From the NCBI RefSeq assembly GCF_003020115.1, contig NZ_PYFX01000002.1:62001-126000 (forward strand): a DNA stretch of 64,000 nucleotides. The letters run 5' to 3'. This document shows positions 8,686-17,005 of the stretch, piece by piece. Position numbers and translations under genes: made by a program. Source of the DNA: Bradyrhizobium sp. MOS002. GTDB taxonomy: Bacteria; Pseudomonadota; Alphaproteobacteria; Rhizobiales; Xanthobacteraceae. The notes below the pieces were generated by a model. That model had not been told where the DNA came from and did no database searches. It saw nothing but the letters and a program-made list of their open reading frames with translations. Within the stretch, counting starts at the first letter, position 1. The number at the start of each line of letters is the position of its first letter.

Positions 8686-9942
8686 CTAAGCCTGATCGAG
8701 ACCGTAGAGCGTATGCAGCGTGCGCACCGCAAGCTCGGTATAGGCGGTGTCGATCAGAACCGAGAATTTGATCTCGGAGGTTGTAATGGCCCGGATGTTG
8801 ATGTTCCGTCCTGCCAGGGCCGAGAACGCCTGGGCGGCAACGCCGGCATGGCTGCGCATGCCGCTGCCGATCACCGAGATCTTGGCGACGTCGGTCGCGG
8901 TGTCGAGCCGGGCATAATTGATCTGGCTCTTGGCCGCTGTGATCGTCTCCTTGGCCCTCGTGTAGTCGGCGGCCGGGACCGTGAAGGTGAGGTCGGTGGT
9001 CTTGCCGTCCTCGGAGACGTTCTGCACGATCATGTCGACGTTGATGTTGGCATCCGCGAGCGGGCCGAAGATCGACGCCGCAACGCCCGGCTTGTCCTCG
9101 ATCTGGCGTACCGAGATCTGGGCCTCGTCCTTCGAAAAGGCGATGCCGGTGACGACGTGGCTTTCCATGATCTCCTCCTCGCTGCAGATCAGCGTGCCGG
9201 GCGGCTGGTTGGCATGCGGGTCGATATCCTCGGGCTTGTCGAAGCTCGAGCGGACGAAAATCGGCATGTTGTGGACCATGCCGAGTTCCACGGAGCGGAC
9301 CTGGAGCACCTTGGCGCCCTGGGAGGCCAGCTCCAGCATGTCTTCGAACGCGATCTTGTCGAGCCGGCGCGCCTTCGGCACGATTCGCGGATCGGTGGTG
9401 TAGACACCGTCGACGTCGGTGTAGATGTCGCAGCGGTCCGCCTTGACGGCAGCGGCGATCGCCACGGCTGAAGTGTCGGAGCCGCCGCGGCCGAGCGTGG
9501 TGATGCGATTGGTCTCGGGGTTGATGCCCTGGAAGCCGGCGATCACGGCGACTTCCTTGCGCTCCCTGAAGCGCTTGATGATCTCGCTGCCGTCGATGTC
9601 CTCGATCCGGGCCGAGGCATGGGCGTCGCTGGTCGTGATCGGGATCTGCCAGCCCTGCCAGGAGCGGGCCTGGATGCCCATGCCCTGAAGCACGATGGCA
9701 AGCAGGCCGGACGTGACTTGTTCGCCCGAGGCGACCACGGCGTCGTATTCGCGCGCGTCGTGCATCGGCGAGGCCTCGGTGCACCAGGCCACCAGCTCGT
9801 TGGTTTTACCGGACATCGCCGAGACGACCACGGCCACTTCATGGCCGGCGTCGACCTCACGCTTCACATGGCGTGCGACGTTGCGGATACGTTCGATGTT
9901 GGCGACGGATGTGCCGCCGAATTTCATCACGAGGCGGCTCAT
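8686..9942 (-). CDS. lysC: Aspartate kinase
   Basis: Phosphorylates aspartate, the first step toward lysine, threonine, methionine and diaminopimelate. The 418-residue protein starts MSRLVMKFGGTSVANIERIR with the kinase signature KFGGTSV at 8-14, continues through the amino-acid kinase fold (to ~245, including GRGGSDTSAVA) and ends in two ACT regulatory domains (~265-418). The ACT region implies feedback control, usually by lysine and/or threonine. An internal start giving a separate beta subunit, as in some bacteria, cannot be excluded. No riboswitch is visible in the short upstream region. Confidence 0.95.
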   Translation of the reverse strand: MSRLVMKFGGTSVANIERIRNVARHVKREVDAGHEVAVVVSAMSGKTNELVAWCTEASPMHDAREYDAVVASGEQVTSGLLAIVLQGMGIQARSWQGWQIPITTSDAHASARIEDIDGSEIIKRFRERKEVAVIAGFQGINPETNRITTLGRGGSDTSAVAIAAAVKADRCDIYTDVDGVYTTDPRIVPKARRLDKIAFEDMLELASQGAKVLQVRSVELGMVHNMPIFVRSSFDKPEDIDPHANQPPGTLICSEEEIMESHVVTGIAFSKDEAQISVRQIEDKPGVAASIFGPLADANINVDMIVQNVSEDGKTTDLTFTVPAADYTRAKETITAAKSQINYARLDTATDVAKISVIGSGMRSHAGVAAQAFSALAGRNINIRAITTSEIKFSVLIDTAYTELAVRTLHTLYGLDQA

Positions 9943-10090
9943 GACGACGCGTGCATTCCCTTATAAGGATAAGTATGGTGACCCGCGCTGGACGGGTGCC
10001 TGCGATACCGACCGCGCGTATACAGAGCGGCGGGGCCGGGGGCAAGCGGGTTCCTGCGCGGGCCAATCCGAGCAATGGGTTATCGAGGTC

Positions 10091-10558
10091 ATGGCGCGTT
10101 ACATCGACGAGATCCTGCAACCGGGCGAGCGGGTGCTGTATTCGACCAATGCCCACTGGATATTCTATGTTCCGGCGATCCTGGCCTGGATCGTGGCGCT
10201 GGCCCTGTTTGTTCTGTCCCGGCAAACCATCGTCGAGGGGCTCGTCCTGCTCTGTCTCGTCGCCTCTGGCCTGGTGGCTCTGGCGGCGCTGTACTGGACC
10301 GTGAAGGGCTGGTTCCATCGCTTTACCACCGAGACCGACGTCACCAATTTGCGGATCGTGCACAAGACCGGCTTCATCAAGCGCCGCACCTTCGAGATGG
10401 CGCTGGACAAGGTCGAGAGCGTCGATGTGAATCAGACCATTCTTGGACGTATTCTCAACTATGGCGACGTGACCATCAATGGCGTGGGGGAAGGTCGCGA
10501 AACCATCCGGACCATCGCCTCGCCGCTCGCCTTCCGCAGTTCGATCACCACGCGGTAG
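10091..10558 (+). CDS. Membrane protein with bacterial PH domain
   Basis: A 155-residue protein starting MARYIDEILQPGERVLYSTN, chosen because homologues begin here although the frame is open much further upstream. Two hydrophobic segments (FYVPAILAWIVALALFVLS and EGLVLLCLVASGLVALAALYW) are followed by a YdbS-type PH domain containing TNLRIVHKTGFIKRRTFEMA and ending in the usual ING(V)GEGRETIRTIASP. The molecular function is unknown. The ubiG start lies 14 bases downstream, so both are probably one transcript. Confidence 0.85.
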   Translation: MARYIDEILQPGERVLYSTNAHWIFYVPAILAWIVALALFVLSRQTIVEGLVLLCLVASGLVALAALYWTVKGWFHRFTTETDVTNLRIVHKTGFIKRRTFEMALDKVESVDVNQTILGRILNYGDVTINGVGEGRETIRTIASPLAFRSSITTR

Positions 10559-10572
10559 GACCGCGCGTAACC

Positions 10573-11346
10573 ATGAGCATGCAGCAAAATACTTCCGCTA
10601 CCGCAAGCCCGCAGCCGGGCTCGACCGTCGACGCCGCCGAGATCGCAAAGTTCTCGAAACTCTCGGCCGAATGGTGGGACCCCAACGGCAAGATGGCGCC
10701 GCTGCACCGGATCAACCCGCTGCGGCTCGGCTACATCCGCGATGCCGCCTGCCGCAAGTTCGAGCGCAACGTGCGCAGCCTCAACTGCCTCGGAGGTATG
10801 CGCGTGCTCGACATCGGCTGCGGCGCCGGCTTGCTCTGCGAGCCGCTGTCGCGCCTGGGTGCGCAGGTCATCGGCGTCGATCCGTCGGTCAGTAATATCG
10901 CGGCCGCGAAGCTGCATGCCGACAAGGCGCATCTCGCGATCGACTATCGCTGCACCACGGTTGAGGAGATCGACCCGCGCGAGCGCTTCGACATCGTGCT
11001 GGCGATGGAGGTGGTCGAGCACGTCGTCGACGTCGGCGTTTTCCTGAAGCGCTGCGCTGCGATGCTGAAGCCGAATGGCCTGATGGTGGTCTCGACGCTG
11101 AACAGGAACTGGAAGAGCTTCGCGCTCGCCATCGTCGGCGCCGAATACGTCCTGCGCTGGCTGCCGCGCGGCACCCACGAGTGGAACAAGTTCGTCACCC
11201 CTGACGAGCTGACGAAATACCTGCTCGACAACCGCCTGGTCATCACCGAGCAGACCGGCGTCGTCTACAGCCCCTTCGCCGACAAATGGACCCTCTCGTC
11301 AGACATGGACGTGAACTACATGGTGGTGGCGGAAGGCATGGTGTGA
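10573..11346 (+). CDS. ubiG: Bifunctional 2-polyprenyl-6-hydroxyphenol methylase / 3-demethylubiquinol O-methyltransferase
   Basis: Carries out both O-methylations of ubiquinone synthesis, acting at the inner face of the membrane. The 257-residue protein starts MSMQQNTSATASPQPGS and shows the UbiG signatures FSKLSAEWWDPNGKMAPLH and INPLRLGYI, SAM motif I VLDIGCGAGLLCEPL, and the membrane-contact region near WLPRGTHEWNKFV. The frame is open upstream inside the PH-domain gene; the chosen start is the first methionine after that gene's stop. Confidence 0.94.
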   Translation: MSMQQNTSATASPQPGSTVDAAEIAKFSKLSAEWWDPNGKMAPLHRINPLRLGYIRDAACRKFERNVRSLNCLGGMRVLDIGCGAGLLCEPLSRLGAQVIGVDPSVSNIAAAKLHADKAHLAIDYRCTTVEEIDPRERFDIVLAMEVVEHVVDVGVFLKRCAAMLKPNGLMVVSTLNRNWKSFALAIVGAEYVLRWLPRGTHEWNKFVTPDELTKYLLDNRLVITEQTGVVYSPFADKWTLSSDMDVNYMVVAEGMV

Positions 11347-11389
11347 GGCCGCGCGAGAGTGAAGTGCGAGCTCGCGCCCCTCGGACGGT

Positions 11390-11420
11390 GTCGTCCCTGC
11401 GAACGCAGGGACCCATAACC
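11390..11420 (+). repeat. Family A palindromic repeat, single half, left of GIY-YIG gene
   Basis: Hairpin GTCCCTGC-GAAC-GCAGGGAC followed by CCATAACCAC. This is the left-half form of the family A repeat with a variant stem. The same variant stem recurs in inverted orientation at 11864-11895, on the far side of the GIY-YIG gene. Confidence 0.75.
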
Positions 11421-11458
11421 ACAGGCCGTAGTCCTTAGCCAAGACAGGCGTTCCGAGC

Positions 11459-11740
11459 ATGTATTACGTCTACATCCTCGCCAGCGGCCATCACGGAACA
11501 CTCTATATCGGGATCACCAACTCGCTCCAGAGGCGATTGGAAGAGCACCGGAGCGGCAAGGGCTCGAAATTCGTCAAGCGCTATGGGGTGCACCGGCTCG
11601 TCTACACCGAGGCCTTTGAGCGAGCAGAAGACGCGATCGCCCGTGAAAAGCAGCTGAAGCGCTGGAAGCGCGACTGGAAGATCGAGTTGATCGAGCGCGA
11701 AAACCTGGAATGGCGAGATCTGAGCGATCTCCTGATTTGA
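11459..11740 (+). CDS. Small GIY-YIG nuclease family protein
   Basis: A 93-residue single-domain protein of the GIY-YIG (UPF0213/URI) nuclease family. The N-terminal YVYIL takes the GIY place, YIGIT (16-20) is the YIG motif, followed by the catalytic Arg region NSLQRRLEEHRSGKGSKF, the Glu in VYTEAF (E51) and EKQLKRWKRDWK. Members of this fold cut DNA with a single metal; the cellular role of these small stand-alone versions is not settled. The gene is enclosed by family A palindromic repeats on both sides, which suggests a link between nuclease and repeats (inference). Confidence 0.85.
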   Translation: MYYVYILASGHHGTLYIGITNSLQRRLEEHRSGKGSKFVKRYGVHRLVYTEAFERAEDAIAREKQLKRWKRDWKIELIERENLEWRDLSDLLI

Positions 11741-11765
11741 AGGGAAAAACGGGGCAGGCCCCACT

Positions 11766-11895
11766 GTCGTCCCCGCGAACGCGGCGACCCATACAGCGGA
11801 ATCTATCGGAGGCGGGTGGGGTTAGATGCGCGGGTTGTTACCTTTCGCAAAACTGCTTCCTGGGGTTATGGGTCCCTGCGTTCGCAGGGACGACA
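11766..11895. repeat. Family A composite palindromic repeat, right of GIY-YIG gene
   Basis: About 130 bases with two hairpins in inverted orientation: GTCGTCCCCGCGAACGCGGC at the left and GGGTCCCTGCGTTCGCAGGG at the right. The left stem carries a mismatch (GTCGCC rather than GTCCC), so it has begun to decay; the right stem is perfect and matches the copy at 11390. Confidence 0.7.
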
Positions 11896-12001
11896 GTGTG
11901 TGTGTTGCGAGAGCATCGCACCCATGACGTCCATGTGGTTGACCAACAAGCCTGTTCCCGTCACCCTCGCAAGCTTCCCCTTCCCAACTCACACATCCCC
12001 C

Positions 12002-12901
12002 ATGTTCACCATCGCCAGTCTCTGGATTCCCTTCACCGTCATTGCCGCGCTCGGCCAGGTCGCGCGCAATGCGATGCAGCGGTCGCTGACGAAGCCGCTG
12101 GGGACCTGGGGCGCAACCAATATCCGCTTCCTGTTCGGCTTCCCATTCTCACTGCTGTTTCTCGCGGTGGTGCTGGTCGCCACCGGCGATCATCTCGGCA
12201 TGCCTCCGACTGTATTCTGGCCGTGGCTGCTGCTGGGCGCGCTCAGCCAGATCGTCGCGACCGGCCTGATGCTGCTCGCCATGAACGACCGCTCCTTCGT
12301 GGTGACCACGGCCTATCTGAAAACCGAGGCAATCCAGACCGCCATCTTCGGCTTCGTCTTTCTTGGCGATCATCTGACATGGCTCAAGGTGCTGGCGATC
12401 GTGATCGCGACAATCGGCGTCGTCATTACCGCGCTGCGGCCCGGCGGCGAGAAGAGCTTTGCCGAATTGAAACCGACGATCACCGGTCTCGTCGCGGCGG
12501 CAGCGTTCGCGTTGTCAGCGGTCGGCTTCCGCGGCGCCATCATCAACGTGCCTGATGTCTCGTTCGTGACGGCGGCATCGTTCACGCTGGTGCTCGGCCT
12601 GTTCGTGCAGACGCTGATCCTGACGATCTATCTGCTCTGGCGCGCGCCGAAGGTGCTTCAGGCTATCCTGGGGCTTTGGAAGCCATCGCTGCTCGCCGGC
12701 TTCATGGGCGCCTTCGCCTCGCAGTTCTGGTTCCTGGCGTTCGCGCTGACGGCCGCCGCCAATGTCCGCACGCTCGCTCTGATCGAGGTGCTGTTCGCGC
12801 AAGGCGTGGCCTACTACTCGTTCAAGCAGCCGATCGCGCCGCGCGAGATTATTGGCATCGCGCTGATCGTGATCGGCGTGGCGGTGCTGGTGGGAGTCTA
12901 A
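12002..12901 (+). CDS. EamA/DMT-family transporter
   Basis: A complete 299-residue inner-membrane transporter with about ten hydrophobic helices forming two EamA repeats, e.g. IPFTVIAALGQVARNAMQ, FLFGFPFSLLFLAVVLVA, VLAIVIATIGVVITAL and IIGIALIVIGVAVLVGV. The start MFTIASLWIPFTVIAAL begins right at the first helix; an upstream methionine at 11924 would add a 26-residue polar leader overlapping repeat-derived sequence and is less likely. The substrate is unknown. The stop codon overlaps the convergent DUF1178 gene by 4 bases. Confidence 0.85.
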   Translation: MFTIASLWIPFTVIAALGQVARNAMQRSLTKPLGTWGATNIRFLFGFPFSLLFLAVVLVATGDHLGMPPTVFWPWLLLGALSQIVATGLMLLAMNDRSFVVTTAYLKTEAIQTAIFGFVFLGDHLTWLKVLAIVIATIGVVITALRPGGEKSFAELKPTITGLVAAAAFALSAVGFRGAIINVPDVSFVTAASFTLVLGLFVQTLILTIYLLWRAPKVLQAILGLWKPSLLAGFMGAFASQFWFLAFALTAAANVRTLALIEVLFAQGVAYYSFKQPIAPREIIGIALIVIGVAVLVGV

Positions 12902-13380
12902 TTCCGATCTTCCGGCAGCGTCGGCAGCGGAGACACCTCGATGCCTTCGTCGATCAGCGACTTGGCCTCGTCGGGCGAGGCCTCGCCGTAGATCGGACGG
13001 TGCTCCTTGTCGCCGTAATGCATCGCGCGGGCTTCGGTGGCGAATCGCTCACCGACATTGTCGGCGTTCTTCACGATGTGATCGCGCAGCTCTTTGAGCT
13101 TGGCACGCAGCTCGCGCTCCTGCGCCATTAACAGCGAGGTCGGTGCGGATTGCGCAGCCTCGGGCGAGGTCGTCGTGGCGGTGGGCTCAGGCGGCGTCGC
13201 ACGTCCGCGGCCCTTCTTGCCGACAATGCGCGGCGCCATGATCGCCTTCTCGACCTTGGCCGAGCCGCAGATCGGACAGGTCACGAGCTTGCGCTTTACC
13301 TGTGAATCGTACGCCGCCGAGCTCTGGAACCAACTCTCGAAGTCGTGGCTCCGGTCGCAGCGGAGCGCGTAGCGGATCAT
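12898..13380 (-). CDS. DUF1178 family protein, predicted zinc ribbon
   Basis: A 160-residue protein starting [20 protein letters not shown], the highly conserved DUF1178 opening. The cysteine pair CPICG in TCPICGSAKVEKAIMAPRI, with C8, suggests a small zinc ribbon. The remainder is a charged helical region ending near EDRN. Function is unknown. Its start codon overlaps the stop of the upstream nitrilase-family gene (ATGA), so the two are translationally coupled, an arrangement often kept in Rhizobiales. Confidence 0.88.
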   Translation of the reverse strand: MIRYALRCDRSHDFESWFQSSAAYDSQVKRKLVTCPICGSAKVEKAIMAPRIVGKKGRGRATPPEPTATTTSPEAAQSAPTSLLMAQERELRAKLKELRDHIVKNADNVGERFATEARAMHYGDKEHRPIYGEASPDEAKSLIDEGIEVSPLPTLPEDRN

Positions 13381-14255
13381 GCCGATCCCCGCACCAGGTG
13401 CAGATGGTCCGGCCCCGCCTTGGGGTCGGCGACGCCGAAGCGGCGGCCGTGCTGGAGCGAGGGGATCGCGCGGCGCGCGGTCTCGACCTTGGCCGGATCG
13501 ATTTTTGCCATGATGATGCCGGGCTCGACATCGCCCTCGGCGAGGATCTCGCCCCAGGGATCGATGATCAGCGAATGACCATAGGTCTCGCGCTTGTTCT
13601 CGTGCAGGCCTGCCTGCGCCGCGGCGAAGATGAAGCACCCGGTCTCGATCGCGCGCGCACGCAACAGCACGTGCCAATGCGCTTCGCCGGTCTTGCGGGT
13701 GAAGGCCGAGGGTACCGTGATGAAGTACGCGCCGCTTTCGGCCAGCGCGCGGTAGAGCGCGGGGAAGCGCACGTCGTAGCAGATCGTCAGGCCGACGCGG
13801 CCCCAGGGCAGGTCGGAGATCACGGCCGTCTCGCCCGGCTGGTAATTGGCGGATTCGCGATAGCTCTCGCCGTCAGGCAGCTCGATGTCGAACATGTGGA
13901 TCTTGTCGTAGCTCGCGAGCACATTGCCTTCGGGCCCGATCAGGAAGGAGCGGTTGACCGCCTTCTCGTCCGAGAAGCGCAGCGCCAGCGAGCCTACATG
14001 GATGTGGATCTTCAGTTCCGCCGCGAGCGCTCGGTACGCCCTCAGCGAGTTGTCGTCGTCCTGGCTCTGGAGGTGCTCGAACAGCGCCTTGCGGTTGAGC
14101 TGCATCATGTTGCTGACTTCGGGCGTCTGCACGTAGTCGGCGCCATTGGCCGCGGCCTGGCGGATCAGCCTGGTGGCCTGCTCGAGGCTCGGCTCGGGCA
14201 TCAGGCCGGTGCGCATCTGCACCATCGCCGCCGTGAAGGTCCTGTTGTCGCTCAT
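13377..14255 (-). CDS. Carbon-nitrogen hydrolase (nitrilase superfamily, Nit2/omega-amidase-like)
   Basis: A 292-residue cytoplasmic hydrolase starting [17 protein letters not shown]. The catalytic Glu-Lys-Cys triad is visible: E46 in QTPEVSN, K118 in [11 protein letters not shown] and C159 in [11 protein letters not shown]. The pattern fits the Nit1/Nit2 branch, whose members hydrolyse omega-amides such as deaminated glutathione or alpha-ketoglutaramate; sitting beside a glutaredoxin gene supports deaminated-glutathione repair (inference). It overlaps both neighbours by ATGA (13377-13380 and 14252-14255), so the block is one coupled operon. Confidence 0.9.
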   Translation of the reverse strand: MSDNRTFTAAMVQMRTGLMPEPSLEQATRLIRQAAANGADYVQTPEVSNMMQLNRKALFEHLQSQDDDNSLRAYRALAAELKIHIHVGSLALRFSDEKAVNRSFLIGPEGNVLASYDKIHMFDIELPDGESYRESANYQPGETAVISDLPWGRVGLTICYDVRFPALYRALAESGAYFITVPSAFTRKTGEAHWHVLLRARAIETGCFIFAAAQAGLHENKRETYGHSLIIDPWGEILAEGDVEPGIIMAKIDPAKVETARRAIPSLQHGRRFGVADPKAGPDHLHLVRGSA

Positions 14256-14527
14256 GACTCCGCCTTGACGCTCTCGAGCATGCCGTCGAGCTTGCCTTCG
14301 CGATCGAGCGCGTAGAGTTCGTCGCAGCCCCCGACATGGGATCCGCCGATCCAGATCTGCGGGAAGGTCGAGCCCTCGCCGGCGCGATCGTACATCTCCT
14401 GGCGCCAGGACGGGTTCTTGGCGATGTCGAACTCCGTGAACGTCGCCTTCTTGCGGGTCAGCAGCGACCTGGCGGCGGAACAATAGCCGCAGCCCGGCCT
14501 CGTGTAGATCTCGACAGCAGCGGTCAT
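14252..14527 (-). CDS. grxC: Glutaredoxin 3
   Basis: A small thiol-disulfide oxidoreductase using glutathione. Starting at MTAAVEIYTRPGCGYCS the protein has 91 residues; a start at 14545 would add six residues (MRAPDK). The active site is CGYC (C13, C16) in place of the commoner CPYC, and the glutathione-binding TFPQIWIGGSHVGGCDEL is intact. The gene overlaps the nitrilase-family gene by ATGA and follows comF by about 30-50 bases. Confidence 0.93.
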   Translation of the reverse strand: MTAAVEIYTRPGCGYCSAARSLLTRKKATFTEFDIAKNPSWRQEMYDRAGEGSTFPQIWIGGSHVGGCDELYALDREGKLDGMLESVKAES

Positions 14528-14574
14528 CTTGTCTGGCGCTCTCATGTCATGAATTCATTGAATTATATGGGACT

Positions 14575-15372
14575 TCACCGGCTCTCGACAACCCGGGCAA
14601 ACACCAGCACGTCCACTTGCGCCGCCTTGGCCCGGAGCAGGGCCCGCGCACAGGCATCCAGCGTCGCCCCCGACGTCAGGACGTCGTCGATGAGGACAAT
14701 GCGCCGACCTTGGACGTCCGCCTGACGGTCGGGGGATACCTGGAATGCGCCCTGCACATTGGTGGCGCGCTGGGCCCGCGACAGGCCGATCTGCTGCTCG
14801 GTCGCGCGTACCCGGCGCAGCACCTCAGCCTTCACTTTCACCCCGCTCTGCCGCTCGATGATCCGCGCCAGCGCCCCGGACTGGTTGTAGCGGCGGCGCC
14901 AAGCCCTACGCCAATGCAGGGGAACGGGCACCAGCATGTCGGCCTCGGTGAGCAGTTCGCCCCCCGCGCGCGCCATCCAGCGGCCCATGGCGGGTGCCAA
15001 ATCCGTGCGGTCCTGGTATTTCAGCGCATGCACCAGGGTGCGCGCGACGTCGTCATAACGCACCGCGGCGCGCGCCCGCTGGTAGGCCGGCGGGCTCGCG
15101 ATCGCCTCCATCGACAGCATGTCGGGACCGGGATCGTACACAAAGGGAATGCCGAGCCGCGGGCAGTAGGGTCGTTCGATGAACGACAGCCGCGCCCAGC
15201 ACGCCGCGCACACGCCCTCGCCGTCGACCGGCTCGCGGCAGGACACGCACAGCGTCGGCAGCGCGACATCGAGCGCAAGCCGCGCCGCACGTGACAGCAC
15301 GTGGCGGCCAGCCGTCCATGCGGCACGCAGGGGGGCGGCGATGGAGCTGGAGGAGGCGGCGTCGGATGCCAT
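14575..15372 (-). CDS. ComF family protein (phosphoribosyltransferase-like)
   Basis: A 265-residue ComF-type protein. The N-terminal zinc-ribbon region has paired cysteines (LCVSCREPVDGEGVCAACW) and the C-terminal half has the type I phosphoribosyltransferase PRPP loop VLIDDVLTSGATLDAC. Family members support DNA uptake in competent bacteria, but many non-competent ones keep the gene with unknown role. It heads the minus-strand operon comF-grxC-nitrilase-DUF1178 and is divergent from a methyltransferase gene. Confidence 0.9.
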   Translation of the reverse strand: MASDAASSSSIAAPLRAAWTAGRHVLSRAARLALDVALPTLCVSCREPVDGEGVCAACWARLSFIERPYCPRLGIPFVYDPGPDMLSMEAIASPPAYQRARAAVRYDDVARTLVHALKYQDRTDLAPAMGRWMARAGGELLTEADMLVPVPLHWRRAWRRRYNQSGALARIIERQSGVKVKAEVLRRVRATEQQIGLSRAQRATNVQGAFQVSPDRQADVQGRRIVLIDDVLTSGATLDACARALLRAKAAQVDVLVFARVVESR

Positions 15373-15413
15373 CGGACGAGGCTAGCGTTCCGCGCTTGTC
15401 GGCTCAAGCAGGA

Positions 15414-15474
15414 CTCTCGTGCCCCGGCTCTGCGGAGCGTCACGGCGTGCCGCACCGCGTCCGGGACACGAGAG
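15414..15474. repeat. Palindromic repeat between divergent comF and methyltransferase genes
   Basis: Inverted arms CTCTCGTG and CACGAGAG enclose an imperfect palindrome (CCCCGGCTCTGC... CGTCCGGGA). The same words (CCCCGGCTCTG, GCGTCCGGG) recur at 16366-16484, so this is a dispersed family (called E here). Confidence 0.6.
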
Positions 15475-15515
15475 AGGAGATTGCAATAACCAGCGCGATC
15501 GGCGTAACCAGCGGC

Positions 15516-16364
15516 ATGGCTCAAGACCCGCAAACCCCGCCCGCTTTGTTCGACCGTGCTTTGCTGCACGCGCGACAGCGCCGCGCGCAGGCGCAAGGTG
15601 CCGTGAGCTTTCTGCTCGATCGAGTCGCCGAGGACATGTCCGACCGGCTGGCTGCGGTGATGCGGGAGTTTCACACAGCGGCCGATCTCTGGACGCCCGG
15701 TGAGGGTCTCGCGGTGCTGCGCGCGCGACTGCCCTCGATCGCGCGCATTGAGCTCGATGCGTCGGGCGCGGAGAAGCTGCCCTTTGCACCCGAAAGCCTC
15801 GATCTTGTGGTCTCGGCGCTGGCGCTGCAATTCGTCAACGATCTGCCGGGGGTGCTTGCGCAAATCCGTCGCGCGCTGAAGCCGGACGGCCTGCTGCTGG
15901 CGGCGATGATCGGCGGCGACAGCCTGACCGAGCTGCGTCAGGCTTTTGCCGCCGCCGAGGCCGAATGCGAGGGCGGCGTGTCGCCGCGCGTCGCACCGTT
16001 TGCCGATCTGCGCGACGTTGGTGCGCTGTTGCAGCGAGCAGGATTTGCGCTGCCGGTCACCGATGTCGACCGCGTCGTAGTGCGCTACGCCAACGCGTTC
16101 GCGCTGATGCAGGATATCAGGCGCATGGGCGCTGCCAATGTGCTGATCGAGCGGCGACGCACGCCGAGCCGGCGATCGACGCTGCTGCGGATGGCTGAAG
16201 TCTACGCGGAACGCTTTGCCGATGCCGACGGCCGCATCCGTGCGACATTCGACATCATCTGGCTCTCAGGCTGGGCCCCGCATGCGAGCCAGCAGCAACC
16301 GCTCAAGCCGGGCTCGGCGAAAGCGAGCCTGGCGGAGGCGGTGAAGAAGGCGGGGAAAGAGTGA
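15516..16364 (+). CDS. SAM-dependent methyltransferase (BioC/NDUFAF5-like)
   Basis: A 282-residue protein starting MAQDPQTPPALFDRALLHAR. The conserved opening LFDRALLHARQRRA and the core LDLVVSALALQFVNDLPGVL plus RRALKPDGLLLAAMIGGDSL match the alphaproteobacterial relatives of NDUFAF5, a mitochondrial complex I assembly factor, which also resemble BioC. Whether the bacterial protein modifies complex I is unknown. The glycine-rich SAM motif is weak. It converges on mutT across a palindromic repeat. Confidence 0.8.
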   Translation: MAQDPQTPPALFDRALLHARQRRAQAQGAVSFLLDRVAEDMSDRLAAVMREFHTAADLWTPGEGLAVLRARLPSIARIELDASGAEKLPFAPESLDLVVSALALQFVNDLPGVLAQIRRALKPDGLLLAAMIGGDSLTELRQAFAAAEAECEGGVSPRVAPFADLRDVGALLQRAGFALPVTDVDRVVVRYANAFALMQDIRRMGAANVLIERRRTPSRRSTLLRMAEVYAERFADADGRIRATFDIIWLSGWAPHASQQQPLKPGSAKASLAEAVKKAGKE

Positions 16365-16365
16365 C

Positions 16366-16484
16366 GTCCCGGACGCGCTGCAGCGCCCTTGCGCTGCTGC
16401 ACAGAGCCGGGACCCAGCTCTGTAGCCTTGGGCCCCGGCTCTGCCGCGCACCGCAAGAGCGCTGCGCTGCGTCCGGGGCACGCC
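16366..16484. repeat. Family E composite palindromic repeat
   Basis: Two facing palindromes between the convergent methyltransferase and mutT genes: a left half from GTCCCGGACGCGCTGCAGCG to AGAGCCGGGAC and a right half from CCCCGGCTCTGCCGCG to GCTGCGTCCGGGGCAC. It can fold into two strong hairpins and may also act as a terminator. Confidence 0.6.
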
Positions 16485-16488
16485 TAAC

Positions 16489-16899
16489 TCACATCAGCAG
16501 ATCGATCAGATGCGGGATCAGCGGAATGTCCGCGGGCGGCATGGGATAGTCGCGCAGCTTGTTGGCGCGCACCCAGGCCAGGGTCTGGCCTTCGCGCGGC
16601 GTGACCTGTCCCTCCCAGCGCCGGCAGATGTAGAGCGGCATCAGGAGGTGAAAGGTTTCGTAGCCGTAGCTCGCGAATGTCAGCGGCGCCAGGCAGGGCT
16701 CGGCGACGGTGATGCCGAGCTCCTCGTGGAGCTCGCGGATCAGGCTCTGTTCAGGCCGCTCGTCGGGCTCACACTTGCCGCCGGGAAATTCCCAGAGGCC
16801 GGCCAGCGTCTTGCCCTCGGGGCGCTGCGCGATCAGGACGCGGTTGTCGGCGTCGACCAGCGCGCAGGCCACCACGAGCGTCAATTTGAGATCAGTCAT
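16489..16899 (-). CDS. mutT: Nudix hydrolase, MutT/8-oxo-dGTP diphosphatase type
   Basis: A 136-residue Nudix protein. The Nudix box runs from GGKCEPDERPEQSL to IRELHEELGI, with the metal-binding REL-EE glutamates all present. The opening LTLVVACALVDADNRVLIAQ and the later PPADIPLIPHLI match the MutT branch that clears oxidised guanine nucleotides. Specificity for 8-oxo-dGTP is inferred from family. It is divergent from the TadG-like gene. Confidence 0.85.
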   Translation of the reverse strand: MTDLKLTLVVACALVDADNRVLIAQRPEGKTLAGLWEFPGGKCEPDERPEQSLIRELHEELGITVAEPCLAPLTFASYGYETFHLLMPLYICRRWEGQVTPREGQTLAWVRANKLRDYPMPPADIPLIPHLIDLLM

Positions 16900-17005
16900 G
16901 CCTGGAATGTCGCTCGCTGAAGGTCATTCGCAACGGTTCGTTAACCCTGTTAAGGCCCGTGTTTCCGAGGTCTCCATAAGTCATATTTAATCGGCGGTTC
17001 CTAGA

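Noticed and set aside
9943..10090. Lysine riboswitch upstream of lysC
   Set aside because: The divergent spacer is too short and shows no conserved elements.
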